From assembly GCA_964360605.1 (NCBI GenBank), contig CAYHXN010000008.1:1-23150 (forward strand): a stretch of DNA of 23,150 bases, written 5' to 3'. Within the stretch, counting starts at the first letter, position 1. The number at the start of each line of letters is the position of its first letter. The stretch is from CAYHXN01 sp964360605. GTDB taxonomy: Bacteria; Patescibacteriota; Minisyncoccia; UBA6257; WO2-44-18. Made by a program: the position numbers and the translations under genes. The notes beneath the pieces were generated by a model. The model saw only the letters and a list, made by a program, of their open reading frames with translations, was not told the origin of the DNA and did no database searches. Shown here one piece after another: positions 1-5,909 of the stretch.

Positions 1-139
1 TAAGAAGAAGGTTTATAATTACCCGAAAATTAAATAAAAACCTGGGTAAGCCCATTTTTTAATTGATAAAACCTATACATATAATTATACTTTCCTGGGA
101 CTAAAGCCGTTTGTGGATAACTTCAAGAAAAAAGGTGAT
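1..139. other. Intergenic edge region, possible promoter and possible gene start
   Basis: No complete gene is visible here. On the plus strand TTGATA (63-68) and TATACT (86-91) are 17 bp apart, a fair sigma-70-type promoter that would start a transcript near 98 running into the hairpin at 140-171. On the minus strand an ATG at 55-53 opens a frame that stays open to the window edge (about 18 codons, start MGLPRFLF). It has no Shine-Dalgarno sequence and is too short to call. Both readings are weak. Confidence 0.25.
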
Positions 140-171
140 AAAAATCTCCGCACAAATGTGCGGAGATTTTT
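140..171. terminator. Perfect 14-bp hairpin, bidirectional terminator
   Basis: Arms 140-153 and 158-171 are exact inverse complements (core ATCTCCGCAC) around the loop AAAT. Both strands end in a run of five T. On the minus strand it lies directly downstream of the tRNA and would end that transcript. On the plus strand it would end anything started from the candidate promoter at 63-91. Confidence 0.85.
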
Positions 172-179
172 AAACAAAG

Positions 180-251
180 TGCGCCCTGAAGGGATCGAAC
201 CTTCGACCTCGCCGATGTGAACGGCGCGCTCTACCATTGAGCTAAGGGCGC
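180..251 (-). tRNA. tRNA-Val (anticodon CAC)
   Basis: The cloverleaf reads on the minus strand. The acceptor stem is GCGCCCT/AGGGCGC (7 bp), followed by TA at 8-9 and a D arm with stem GCTC/GAGC. The anticodon stem CGCCG/CGGCG encloses the loop TTCACAT, giving anticodon CAC, which reads GUG valine codons. The T arm carries GTTCGAT. The discriminator is A, as expected for valine. No 3' CCA is encoded (the genome continues CT), so a CCA-adding enzyme is required. The gene ends nine bases before the terminator at 140-171. Confidence 0.93.
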
Positions 252-303
252 CCTACTACGCTAAGGTAGAAACTAATGGCGCGAATACAGAAAAAACATA
301 AAC

Positions 304-329
304 AAAAATGGCGCTTATTTCAAGCGCCA
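304..329 (-). terminator. Terminator of the zinc-ribbon gene
   Basis: Arms TGGCGCTT (309-316) and AAGCGCCA (322-329) enclose a 5-base loop, followed on the minus strand by TTTTTG. The TGA stop of the gene (320-322) lies in the loop and 3' arm. Confidence 0.75.
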
Positions 330-667
330 CGCATTAGATTCTTACGAAAATATCTTCCGAACAACCCCACTGGTTTTCTCAAATGAATCTTGAGTTCTCT
401 AACAACTAAAGCCTTGGCATCTATTTCGGGAAGCTCTGTTTTCGCTATGGAAACAGCTTTAGCGATACAAAGATTACAGGCATTGTAGGGGTTATAAGTT
501 CCTAAAGGACTTTGGCAAAATTTGCAAAGTTTTTTTCGGAATTTCAAGTTAGGTTTTTTTGAGCCTTCGTAATTCTGATGATTTTGAATAGGAGAAATAG
601 TAAAAAATCCTCGTAAAAGATCGGAGTTGTCCAGATTACGCAAATCACGACCGTCGGTTTTCTTCAC
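320..667 (-). CDS. Small zinc-ribbon protein of unknown function
   Basis: This 115-residue protein has one clear feature, two CxxC knuckles (C48/C51 and C64/C67, 12 residues apart) typical of a structural zinc ribbon or treble clef. The N-terminus is polar. The C-terminal 40 residues are basic, with a GRYFRKN stretch that could contact nucleic acid, but that is inference. The start is GTG at 667, chosen because a full AGGAGG (675-680) sits 7 nt upstream, one of the best ribosome-binding sites in the window. It lies downstream of rplL but is separated from it by a terminator, so it is probably expressed on its own or by read-through. I do not recognise the family; a ribosome- or RNA-associated role is only suggested by the neighbours. 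Confidence 0.75.
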   Translation of the reverse strand: MKKTDGRDLRNLDNSDLLRGFFTISPIQNHQNYEGSKKPNLKFRKKLCKFCQSPLGTYNPYNACNLCIAKAVSIAKTELPEIDAKALVVRELKIHLRKPVGLFGRYFRKNLMRGA

Positions 668-712
668 TGAAAAACCTCCTAAAAACTAGTTATAATTTAA
701 CACGTAAAAAAT

Positions 713-744
713 AATAAAACAAGCCCCGAAGGGCTTGTTTTATT
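713..744 (-). terminator. Terminator after rplL
   Basis: A 14-bp perfect stem (arms 713-726 and 731-744, core AAGCCC/GGGCTT) with loop CGAA, followed on the minus strand by an interrupted T-rich run. The rplL stop codon (740-742) is inside the 5' arm as transcribed. Confidence 0.85.
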
Positions 745-1105
745 TCAACTCTACTGTGCCACCGGCGGTTTCTAGTTTTTTCTTTAACTCTTCTGCCTCA
801 TCCTTTTTCATTCCAGTTTTTATTGGTTTAGGCGCGCTATCCACTAAGGCTTTTGCTTCTTGTAATCCAAGACCGGTTACTTCGCGTAAAACTTTGATAA
901 CCTGGATTTTTTGCGCTCCGCCATCTTTAAGAACGACGTCCCAAGCAGTCTTTTCTTCAGCGGCTTCTCCGGGGCCAGCACCAGCGGCGGCTACGGGCAT
1001 CGCGGCAGAAACACCGAATTTCTCTTCCATTTTCTTAACCAAATCTGCCATTTCTATAACTTTTAACTCGCTAACTAAATTGATTATTTGGTCTAATTTT
1101 TCCAT
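740..1105 (-). CDS. rplL: 50S ribosomal protein bL12 (L7/L12)
   Basis: This is the flexible stalk protein of the large subunit, which recruits and activates translational GTPases. Its 121 residues match the family's usual length. The N-terminal dimerisation and L10-binding helices (about 1-33) are followed by an Ala/Gly/Pro hinge (about 34-50) and the conserved C-terminal factor-binding domain (53-121), with KDGGAQKIQVIKVLREVTGLGLQEAK and a VDSAPKPIK-type segment. It starts 6 nt after the rplJ stop and has no good Shine-Dalgarno sequence, so translation is probably coupled to rplJ. Expression should follow the L10-leader switch upstream of rplJ. Only the amino-acid composition of the hinge is unremarkable-variable; the identification is secure. 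Confidence 0.97.
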   Translation of the reverse strand: MEKLDQIINLVSELKVIEMADLVKKMEEKFGVSAAMPVAAAGAGPGEAAEEKTAWDVVLKDGGAQKIQVIKVLREVTGLGLQEAKALVDSAPKPIKTGMKKDEAEELKKKLETAGGTVELK

Positions 1106-1111
1106 ATAGAC

Positions 1112-1717
1112 TTAAGAATTTTTGACTTCTTTTTGCTCGACCGTTTCCCCCGCCGTAGCCGTTGGCGCCACCACGGGCGCAGTAGGCGCAGCCGTTTCAG
1201 CGGGCTTAGCTTCGGTAGGTTGCTTTTTAGCTAATTCCAATAGCAAATACATGAAAGCGCGGAGCGGTCCCGTCGCACCACCCATAATCTGCGCCAATAA
1301 AATTTCGCGGGTTGGCAACATAGCTATCGCGGTGAACTGGCTAGTGTCAAGATATGACTTATCCACAAGGTCATAAGCCCCTAAAATTTTGAAGTTTTTC
1401 TTTACTTTAATTAAGTCTTTAGAAAATTTATATACCGTTCCCGCCACCGAACTAAGGTCTTTTTCCGAAAAAACTGTTCCTAATTGGGATTCGTATTGAG
1501 TGGGGTCAAAATCAATTCCGGCATCTTTGAAAGCCAGTTTTAAAAGCCGCTTTTTAAAAACCTTAAACTGGGCTCCGGCTTTTTTCAGTAAAACTTTTAG
1601 TTTATTTATTGATGCCGTATCTACCCCAGAAAAATCGGAAAAAACTAAGGATTGGCTGCCTTTAATAATTTCCGCGCCAGTGGAAATATGTTGTTTTTTT
1701 TGTTCTTTTGTAAGCAT
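1112..1717 (-). CDS. rplJ: 50S ribosomal protein uL10
   Basis: uL10 anchors the L7/L12 stalk to 23S rRNA and, as L10(L12)4, represses its own mRNA. The N-terminal RNA-binding domain shows the usual SLVFSDFSGVDTASINKLK and KVFKKRLLKLAF patterns, then a helix rich in ILLAQIMGG and AFMYLLLELAKK that would carry L12 dimers. At 201 residues it is about 30 longer than many homologues because of an Ala/Pro/Thr/Glu-rich tail (about 168-201) of low complexity. The ATG (1717-1715) lies only four bases past the U-run of an attenuator hairpin and has no Shine-Dalgarno sequence. The upstream leader and promoter mark this as the first gene of a two-gene rplJ-rplL operon. Confidence 0.95.
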   Translation of the reverse strand: MLTKEQKKQHISTGAEIIKGSQSLVFSDFSGVDTASINKLKVLLKKAGAQFKVFKKRLLKLAFKDAGIDFDPTQYESQLGTVFSEKDLSSVAGTVYKFSKDLIKVKKNFKILGAYDLVDKSYLDTSQFTAIAMLPTREILLAQIMGGATGPLRAFMYLLLELAKKQPTEAKPAETAAPTAPVVAPTATAGETVEQKEVKNS

Positions 1718-1720
1718 TTT

Positions 1721-1748
1721 AAAAAATAAAACGGCTGTTTGGAGCCGT
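1721..1748 (-). terminator. Attenuator hairpin in the rplJ leader
   Basis: On the minus strand ACGGCT, loop CCAAAC and AGCCGT form a perfect 6-bp stem, followed at once by TTTATTTTTT. The 5' arm shares ACGG with the 3' strand of the closing stem of the L10-type leader (1745-1752), so the full closing stem and the terminator exclude each other. It stands immediately before rplJ, as a transcription attenuator would. Confidence 0.8.
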
Positions 1749-1838
1749 AGATCATTACACCGAGGACTAGTACTTAGTCACTAGGAAAATGTTCCTCGGC
1801 GGGATTTATTCCTTTCGGAAACCCACTATCTACGGATT
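1721..1838 (-). ncRNA. Ribosomal protein L10 leader (autoregulatory mRNA structure)
   Basis: The untranslated region before rplJ folds like the known L10 leader family. The closing stem is CCGTAGAT (1835-1828) with ATCTACGG (1752-1745). A side hairpin GGGTTTCC-GAAA-GGAATAAATCCC lies at 1801-1824. A second arm CCGAGGA/TCCTCGG (1793-1799 with 1760-1766) is topped by CTAGT/ACTAG across an asymmetric internal loop that resembles the kink-turn bound by L10. The motif order (TAGATAGTGGG, then CCCGCCGAGG) matches leaders I remember from Firmicutes. In those, binding of L10(L12)4 lowers rplJL expression. An intrinsic terminator follows directly. Confidence 0.88.
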
Positions 1839-1844
1839 AGTAAT

Positions 1845-1872
1845 AGTTTAGCAAACTAATAAATACTGTCAA
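1845..1872 (-). promoter_or_regulatory. rplJL promoter
   Basis: On the minus strand TTGACA (1872-1867) and TAAACT (1850-1845) are 16 bp apart, placing the start site near 1838, just before the L10-leader closing stem. The -35 box overlaps the trmD stop codon (1871-1869). The fit between the predicted start and the leader's 5' end supports both calls. Confidence 0.75.
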
Positions 1873-2537
1873 TGGTGTGTACTGGAATCCTCCCTTCCTC
1901 GCCATTCTTGGATTTTTTTATGATTGCCAGACAAAAGAACGCTCGGAACTTTCCATTTCTCAAAAATTTCCGGTTTAGTGTATACGGGATAACTGCCCTT
2001 AATGTCCTCTAATGATTCGTATTTTCCTAAAACACCGGGAATATAACGAGATACGGATTCAACCAAAGCCATTGCCGGTAACTCTCCTCCGGAAAGAACA
2101 TAATCCCCCATAGAAATTTCTTCGTCAGCAATGTGTTGGGCCACTCGTTCGTCCACGCCTTCATAACGCCCACAAATTAAAATTAACTGGTCATATTTAG
2201 ATAAACGCTTAGCGATTTTTGAATCTAGATTTTTTCCCCGTGTAGAAAATAAAATAACTCTGGTCTTTTGCCCGCCCCTTGCTTGCCCCGCTTTGGCGGT
2301 GGTCGCTTGTCGCAGTAAACTTTTTACAGATTTATAAATCGGCTCAATTTTTATGACCATACCCGGTCCCCCACCATAAGGCGTATCATCAACTTTTTTA
2401 TGCTTGTCGGATGTGTAATCACGCAAGTTGTGGACACCTATTTCAATTAAACCGCTTTTCTGGGCGCGTTTAAGAATTGATTCGTTAAAATATGAATCAA
2501 ATATATGTGGGAAGATTGTAATAATATCAAACCTCAT
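1869..2537 (-). CDS. trmD: tRNA (guanine37-N1)-methyltransferase
   Basis: TrmD methylates G37 of tRNAs with S-adenosylmethionine, preventing +1 frameshifts. Family motifs are present: FDIITIFPHIF at the start, YGGGPGM (54-60), the SAM-knot segment ICGRYEGVDER (121-131), SGGELPAM (149-156) and SRYIPGVLG, then LSGNHKKIQEWR near the end. Two things are odd. Residues about 77-90 (ATTAKAGQARGGQ) form an extra stretch of about ten residues relative to the B. subtilis protein, encoded by a palindromic repeat also found in gatB. The Asp usually found just before SVSR (general base, D169 in Haemophilus) is Glu here (E160). At 222 residues the C-terminus is shorter than usual. The gene follows rpsP-khpA. 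A TATAAT box sits 6 nt before the ATG, suggesting a leaderless mRNA. Confidence 0.95.
   Translation of the reverse strand: MRFDIITIFPHIFDSYFNESILKRAQKSGLIEIGVHNLRDYTSDKHKKVDDTPYGGGPGMVIKIEPIYKSVKSLLRQATTAKAGQARGGQKTRVILFSTRGKNLDSKIAKRLSKYDQLILICGRYEGVDERVAQHIADEEISMGDYVLSGGELPAMALVESVSRYIPGVLGKYESLEDIKGSYPVYTKPEIFEKWKVPSVLLSGNHKKIQEWRGREDSSTHH
2271..2315 (-). repeat. In-frame palindromic element, copy 1 (inside trmD)
   Basis: The core at 2278-2299 matches gatB 18677-18698 at 19 of 22 bases. The minus-strand core contains CCGCC-AAA-GCGGG, a small palindrome. It is read in the same frame as in gatB, giving AKAGQA in both. It coincides with about ten extra residues of TrmD located between the YGGGPGM motif and the next beta strand. 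Confidence 0.7.
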
Positions 2538-2543
2538 AGATAA

Positions 2544-2549
2544 ATTATA
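2544..2549 (-). promoter_or_regulatory. Candidate trmD -10 box giving a leaderless mRNA
   Basis: A perfect TATAAT (2549-2544, minus strand) lies 6 nt before the trmD ATG, so a start seven bases downstream would be the A of ATG. It touches the outer edge of the terminator at 2549-2583. There is no convincing -35 box, so this is tentative. Confidence 0.4.
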
Positions 2550-2583
2550 AACTAAAACGCCACTGAATTGTGGCGTTTTAGTT
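2549..2583 (-). terminator. Strong terminator between khpA and trmD
   Basis: Fifteen perfect base pairs (arms 2549-2563 and 2569-2583 region, core AAAACGCCAC/GTGGCGTTTT) enclose a short loop, with T-rich flanks on both strands. It would cut trmD off from rpsP-khpA unless read through, which fits a separate trmD promoter. Confidence 0.85.
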
Positions 2584-2595
2584 TTTTTCTCAAGT

Positions 2596-2895
2596 CTATT
2601 CCTGTTCGCTCATCCTCGGACGAGGAACGTGAGTAGAACCTTCCGGCTCTTCAATCTTAAGGTTAACGCGGGCATTATTTTTAATACCGACGATCCTTAA
2701 AAGAGAGCGGATGGATTTAGCAGTGGCGCCTTGGCGGCCAACCACTTGCCCCATATCTTGCGGGTGTACTTTCAAAGAAAGCAACACGCCCATCTCATCT
2801 ACCTTGCGATCAACCTTCACGTCATCCGGGTGATCAACGATAGACTTGACTAGATATTCTAAAAATTCCTGATCAACTCCTGCACTTTTTGCCAT
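2596..2895 (-). CDS. khpA: KH-domain RNA-binding protein KhpA
   Basis: This 99-residue protein is a single KH domain with the RNA-gripping GxxG loop G53-R-Q-G56 inside QVVGRQGATAKSIRSLL. Known KhpA proteins (YlqC family) bind RNA, often with KhpB, and affect cell-wall synthesis and sRNA/mRNA function in Firmicutes; here that role is inferred. A tail of about 15 polar residues (GSTHVPRPRMSEQE) extends past the domain, slightly longer than the ~80-residue family norm. It lies between rpsP and trmD as in many bacteria, but the usual rimM is missing from the group. It is separated from rpsP by 83 nt and from trmD by a strong terminator. Confidence 0.93.
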   Translation of the reverse strand: MAKSAGVDQEFLEYLVKSIVDHPDDVKVDRKVDEMGVLLSLKVHPQDMGQVVGRQGATAKSIRSLLRIVGIKNNARVNLKIEEPEGSTHVPRPRMSEQE

Positions 2896-2978
2896 TTTTT
2901 CGTTCGTTTCATTCAGTTCTAACGACCTTTGAAAACTGTTGCTATTCTAGCAAATAAAGATTCAACTGTCAAGTAGCC

Positions 2979-3365
2979 TTAAGCAGAGGCTGGTTTTTCT
3001 TCTATTTTTGGAGCTTCTACCGAAGTAGGCGCGGGTGCCACCGCAGGAACGGCCTTAGTTACTTCTCCAGATGCCTCTTTGGCAGCATCTTCGGTTTTCT
3101 TGGGCTGTTTATGAACGGGGATTTTTTTACCTTCAATAATTCCCGCTCCGATTAAAAGATTATGCGCCGTATCGGTAGGCTTTGCCCCCACTTTAATCCA
3201 GTACTGGACTCGCTCCTTTTTCAATTCAAATTTATCGGAACGAGGGTTGTACCAACCCAAATCTTCTACCTTTTTGCCTCCCAAACGATGCTTCTTTTCA
3301 TCAACGATCAAACGAAAAGCCGCTTGGTGCTTTTTCCCTATACGCTCTAATTTAATAGCCAACAT
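2979..3365 (-). CDS. rpsP: 30S ribosomal protein bS16
   Basis: bS16 is a small-subunit assembly protein. The conserved core is within about residues 1-80: MLAIKLERIGKKHQAAFRLIV, then YNPRSDKFELKKERVQYWIKVGAKPTDTAHNLL. The remaining 45 residues are a Lys/Ala/Pro/Glu tail (KKTEDAAKEASGEVTKAVP and so on) of low complexity, making the protein 128 residues instead of about 80-90. The ATG is preceded by TAATAT seven bases upstream and by TTTACT 17 bp before that, with no Shine-Dalgarno sequence, so the mRNA is probably leaderless. It heads the rpsP-khpA pair. Confidence 0.95.
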   Translation of the reverse strand: MLAIKLERIGKKHQAAFRLIVDEKKHRLGGKKVEDLGWYNPRSDKFELKKERVQYWIKVGAKPTDTAHNLLIGAGIIEGKKIPVHKQPKKTEDAAKEASGEVTKAVPAVAPAPTSVEAPKIEEKPASA

Positions 3366-3372
3366 GATTTAG

Positions 3373-3401
3373 ATATTACGCAATTTGTGAAAAAAAGTAA
3401 A
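3373..3401 (-). promoter_or_regulatory. rpsP promoter, predicted leaderless start
   Basis: TTTACT (3401-3396) and TAATAT (3378-3373) are exactly 17 bp apart on the minus strand, and the ATG begins 7 nt after the -10 box. The -35 box overlaps the base and U-run of the terminator of the preceding small gene, so stop and start signals share bases. Confidence 0.6.
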
Positions 3402-3421
3402 GAGGCGTTAATGCCTCTTTA
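3388..3421 (-). terminator. Terminator of the small membrane protein gene
   Basis: Stem TAAAGAGGC (3398-3406) with GCCTCTTTA (3413-3421), 9 bp, then a minus-strand run of T across 3390-3396. The TAA stop of the small gene (3421-3419) is in the 5' arm. Confidence 0.8.
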
Positions 3422-3568
3422 GTTAGTGATCCGGACACCGGGTTCCCATCTTCCATCGGCAACGCCCATCAATATGAAGTAAAAGATAAGAATAACAAAC
3501 GCGGTTACAACAATTGTGGCTGCTATTATTACAAATACTTCTATCCAACGCTGAAGATTACTTCTCAC
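3419..3568 (-). CDS. Small single-span membrane protein
   Basis: A 49-residue frame in the gap between smc and rpsP, from GTG at 3568 to TAA at 3421-3419. The sequence has a basic start (MRSNLQRW), one long hydrophobic segment (about 10-34, rich in V, I, F and A) and a short tail ending DGRWEPGVRITN, consistent with a single transmembrane helix. A stop codon shortly upstream in frame limits it to this start. No clear Shine-Dalgarno sequence is present. Support comes from its own terminator overlapping its stop codon and from a TATAAT (3602-3597) about 28 bases upstream within the smc terminator tail. Function is unknown. Confidence 0.6.
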   Translation of the reverse strand: MRSNLQRWIEVFVIIAATIVVTAFVILIFYFILMGVADGRWEPGVRITN

Positions 3569-3600
3569 CGACTATCTCATCAATCAAATCTTTAAAATTA

Positions 3601-3626
3601 TACAAAAAGTAGCGCAAATTGCTACT
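3601..3626 (-). terminator. smc terminator
   Basis: Stem AGTAGC (3608-3613) with GCTACT (3621-3626) and a 7-base loop, followed on the minus strand by TTTTTGTA. The smc stop codon (3624-3622) is in the hairpin. The tail runs into TATAAT at 3602-3597, which may serve the next gene. Confidence 0.65.
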
Positions 3627-5829
3627 GCTTCAACGCTTCAGCTGATTCTAGTTTCAATGACAGCATTCGTGAAGTTCCGTCCTCTCCCATCGTGATACCG
3701 TATAAAACGTCTGCCGCTTCCATGGTGGCACGGTTGTGAGTAACCAGTAAAAACTGGGTTTTTTTAGAAAAACTTTTTATTAATTCAGCAAAACGGCGGG
3801 CATTCCGTTCGTCCAACGGCGCGTCCACTTCGTCTAAAACTAAAAATGGCGGCGGGCTAACTGAAATAATAGCGAACAAAGCGGCTATGGAAACCAAACT
3901 TCGCTCCCCGCCCGAAAGCATTTCCAGACCACTAATTTTTTTACGAGGAATGCTGACAAAAACTTCCAAACTCCCGTGATCTGCTTTATGTTCTTTGTCC
4001 GCGTCTTCCTCTAATTTCTCTAACTCCACTTCTTCGGACTCTAATTTCTCATTTTTAATTTCTAATTTTTGAAGCTTCAGCGATGCCCGTCCCCCGCCGA
4101 ACATGAGTTTAAAGTACTCATTGAAACGGTCGTTAATGGACTTAAGAGAGTTAGAAAATTCGGTGTGAATTTTTTCATCTAAATCCTTGATTAATTTCCC
4201 TAAATCTTCGGAGGCTTTTTCTAAGTCTTCGGACTGCTTGGATAAAAAATTATGGCGCGCTTCTGTTTCTTGAGCTTCTTTCATCATAGCCGGATCCAAT
4301 TCGCCAATACTACTCAACTCTCCCCGTAGTTTAAGCATTCGCTTTTCAACTTCCTGAAAATCAATTTTCGCGAACTCGTTTTGCGAAAATTGCCCTGAGT
4401 GTAAACGAAGAACCTCTTCAAACTCTGCGAGTTTCCTGCCATTTTGGGAAGCCAAATTTTCTAACTCCTGGCGGCGAATATTAATCCTTTCCTGGTCATA
4501 AAGCGTCCTATTTCTTTCGTTGTCTAGTAAAGTTAGTTCGTCTTTCTTTTTCTCAACCGATTCAAACGCTTTTTTAAAAACGGAGTTAAATGTTTTTTGC
4601 TCTTCAGCTAATTTGTCTTCGGTGGCCACCAGTTCGGCAAGCTCACGATCTAATTCTAGAAGATCCGCGCTCAATTTTTCCTTGCTGGTTTCTAGTTCTT
4701 TAGCTTTGAAATTCTGTTCTTCGCCGCCACCAGCCAAAATCCGGTCCATTTTTTTCACTAACTCTGAAAGCAACTCCCGAACTACTCCCCAATCAGTTTT
4801 GGTTAAAATATTTTTAATAAGCTCTCTAGATTCTTCTAAAAGCCCAACCGCCTCGCTTGCTTTGATTTCGGACTTCGGTTGTTTCAGTAAAAACTCTATT
4901 TGTCCTTCCAAGCGGCCGAGTTCTTTTTGAATTATGGATCGACGATTTAACAATTCTCCTTGGCGTTTTTTAAATTCATTGTAATTCTTGTCTCCTTTAG
5001 GTCCAGACTTTTCCACTTCTTGAAGTTGGAATTGCAGTTTTTGGAGTTCGGTTTGCAAAGTTTTCTGACGATTATCCAGATCCAAGAATTTCGGCTTTAG
5101 AGACTGAACTTCTTTTTCTAAAACCTCGAGACGGCCACCAAAATACTGCTGTTCCAGCTCTCTCAGTCCTTTTTCTACTTCCGACTGCTTTTCCCACTTG
5201 CTCGCCTGACGACGCAATAACCGAAGGTGTGGAGCGATTTCCTCAATTAAAGCTTTTACTTTGTCTAAATTAAGACGAGTGGCTTCCATTCTTAATTCAG
5301 CGTCGTGTTTTTTTATTTGGTATTGCCGTAACCCTAACGCCTCTTCAATCATCACACGACGGTCTTGGGGCGTGGCGCGCACAAAAATATCGCTGTTCCC
5401 CTGATTAACAATCGTGAGACCCTTCGTTCCTAACCGAGATTTGGCAAAAAAATCAATTATGTCTTTAAGGCGGACTTCCGCTTCATTAATAAGATATTGA
5501 GAAATACCGTCACGACTCACTTTTCTTGTAACCGAGATTTCTTCATAATCCAGCGGAAAAAATTTGGTCCGGTTGTCAAAAACCATCGTTACTTGCCCAA
5601 GCCCCATCCGAGAACGCTGTGGCGTGCCCGCGAAGATTAAATCCTCGGCCTTCGCGCCGCGGATATTTTTAGCTTCCCGCTCGCCCAAAAGCCACCGTAC
5701 GGCATCAATCACGTTGGACTTGCCACTACCATTCGGACCGACAATAGCAGTAATCCCGTTAGTTAAAGAAAAGGTGGTCTTATTCGCGAAAGATTTAAAC
5801 CCTACGAGCTCCAAACGCTTCAGGTACAT
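3622..5829 (-). CDS. smc: SMC-type chromosome segregation ATPase, short form without recognisable hinge
   Basis: The head domain is clearly SMC. The N-terminus has LKRLELVGFKSFANKT and Walker A GPNGSGKS (31-38), then VNQGNSDIF and the EEALGLRQYQIKKHDAELR region that leads into the coiled coil. The C-terminus has the ABC signature LSGGE (638-642), Walker B FLVLDEVDAPLD (about 662-673) and the switch His in LLVTHNRATM. SMC ATPases entrap DNA and compact chromosomes together with ScpA/ScpB. At 735 residues the protein is about 450 shorter than the usual ~1,180. The two coiled-coil arms are short, and the middle (about 320-375, ending in AGGGEEQ) does not look like a hinge domain. The ATG at 5829 is 6 nt downstream of a candidate -10 box. 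ftsH precedes it with a terminator between. Confidence 0.88.
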   Translation of the reverse strand: MYLKRLELVGFKSFANKTTFSLTNGITAIVGPNGSGKSNVIDAVRWLLGEREAKNIRGAKAEDLIFAGTPQRSRMGLGQVTMVFDNRTKFFPLDYEEISVTRKVSRDGISQYLINEAEVRLKDIIDFFAKSRLGTKGLTIVNQGNSDIFVRATPQDRRVMIEEALGLRQYQIKKHDAELRMEATRLNLDKVKALIEEIAPHLRLLRRQASKWEKQSEVEKGLRELEQQYFGGRLEVLEKEVQSLKPKFLDLDNRQKTLQTELQKLQFQLQEVEKSGPKGDKNYNEFKKRQGELLNRRSIIQKELGRLEGQIEFLLKQPKSEIKASEAVGLLEESRELIKNILTKTDWGVVRELLSELVKKMDRILAGGGEEQNFKAKELETSKEKLSADLLELDRELAELVATEDKLAEEQKTFNSVFKKAFESVEKKKDELTLLDNERNRTLYDQERINIRRQELENLASQNGRKLAEFEEVLRLHSGQFSQNEFAKIDFQEVEKRMLKLRGELSSIGELDPAMMKEAQETEARHNFLSKQSEDLEKASEDLGKLIKDLDEKIHTEFSNSLKSINDRFNEYFKLMFGGGRASLKLQKLEIKNEKLESEEVELEKLEEDADKEHKADHGSLEVFVSIPRKKISGLEMLSGGERSLVSIAALFAIISVSPPPFLVLDEVDAPLDERNARRFAELIKSFSKKTQFLLVTHNRATMEAADVLYGITMGEDGTSRMLSLKLESAEALKQ

Positions 5830-5835
5830 TACATT

Positions 5836-5864
5836 ATCTTATAAATTTTGGCGTCGCGAAGCAA
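5836..5864 (-). promoter_or_regulatory. smc promoter, predicted leaderless start
   Basis: TTGCTT (5864-5859) and TAAGAT (5841-5836) are 17 bp apart on the minus strand, with the smc ATG 6 nt after the -10 box. There is no Shine-Dalgarno sequence in the short interval. Confidence 0.5.
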
Positions 5865-5880
5865 CGGGGAAAACTACCTA

Positions 5881-5909
5881 ATAAAAACCCTCCAATAGCT
5901 ATTGGAGGG
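5881..5909 (-). terminator. ftsH terminator
   Basis: A 22-base perfect palindrome (half-site CCCTCCAATAG, 5888-5909) followed on the minus strand by TTTTTAT. The ftsH stop codon (5901-5899) is at its centre. Confidence 0.85.

Noticed and set aside
1..55. Minus-strand gene start at 55 running off the left edge
   Set aside because: Only about 18 open codons, no ribosome-binding site and no convincing promoter; an open frame of this length is expected by chance.
735..1109. Plus-strand frame opposite rplL (and similar frames opposite rplJ, smc and gatB)
   Set aside because: These are antisense shadows of well-supported genes, with no start signals and no family resemblance.
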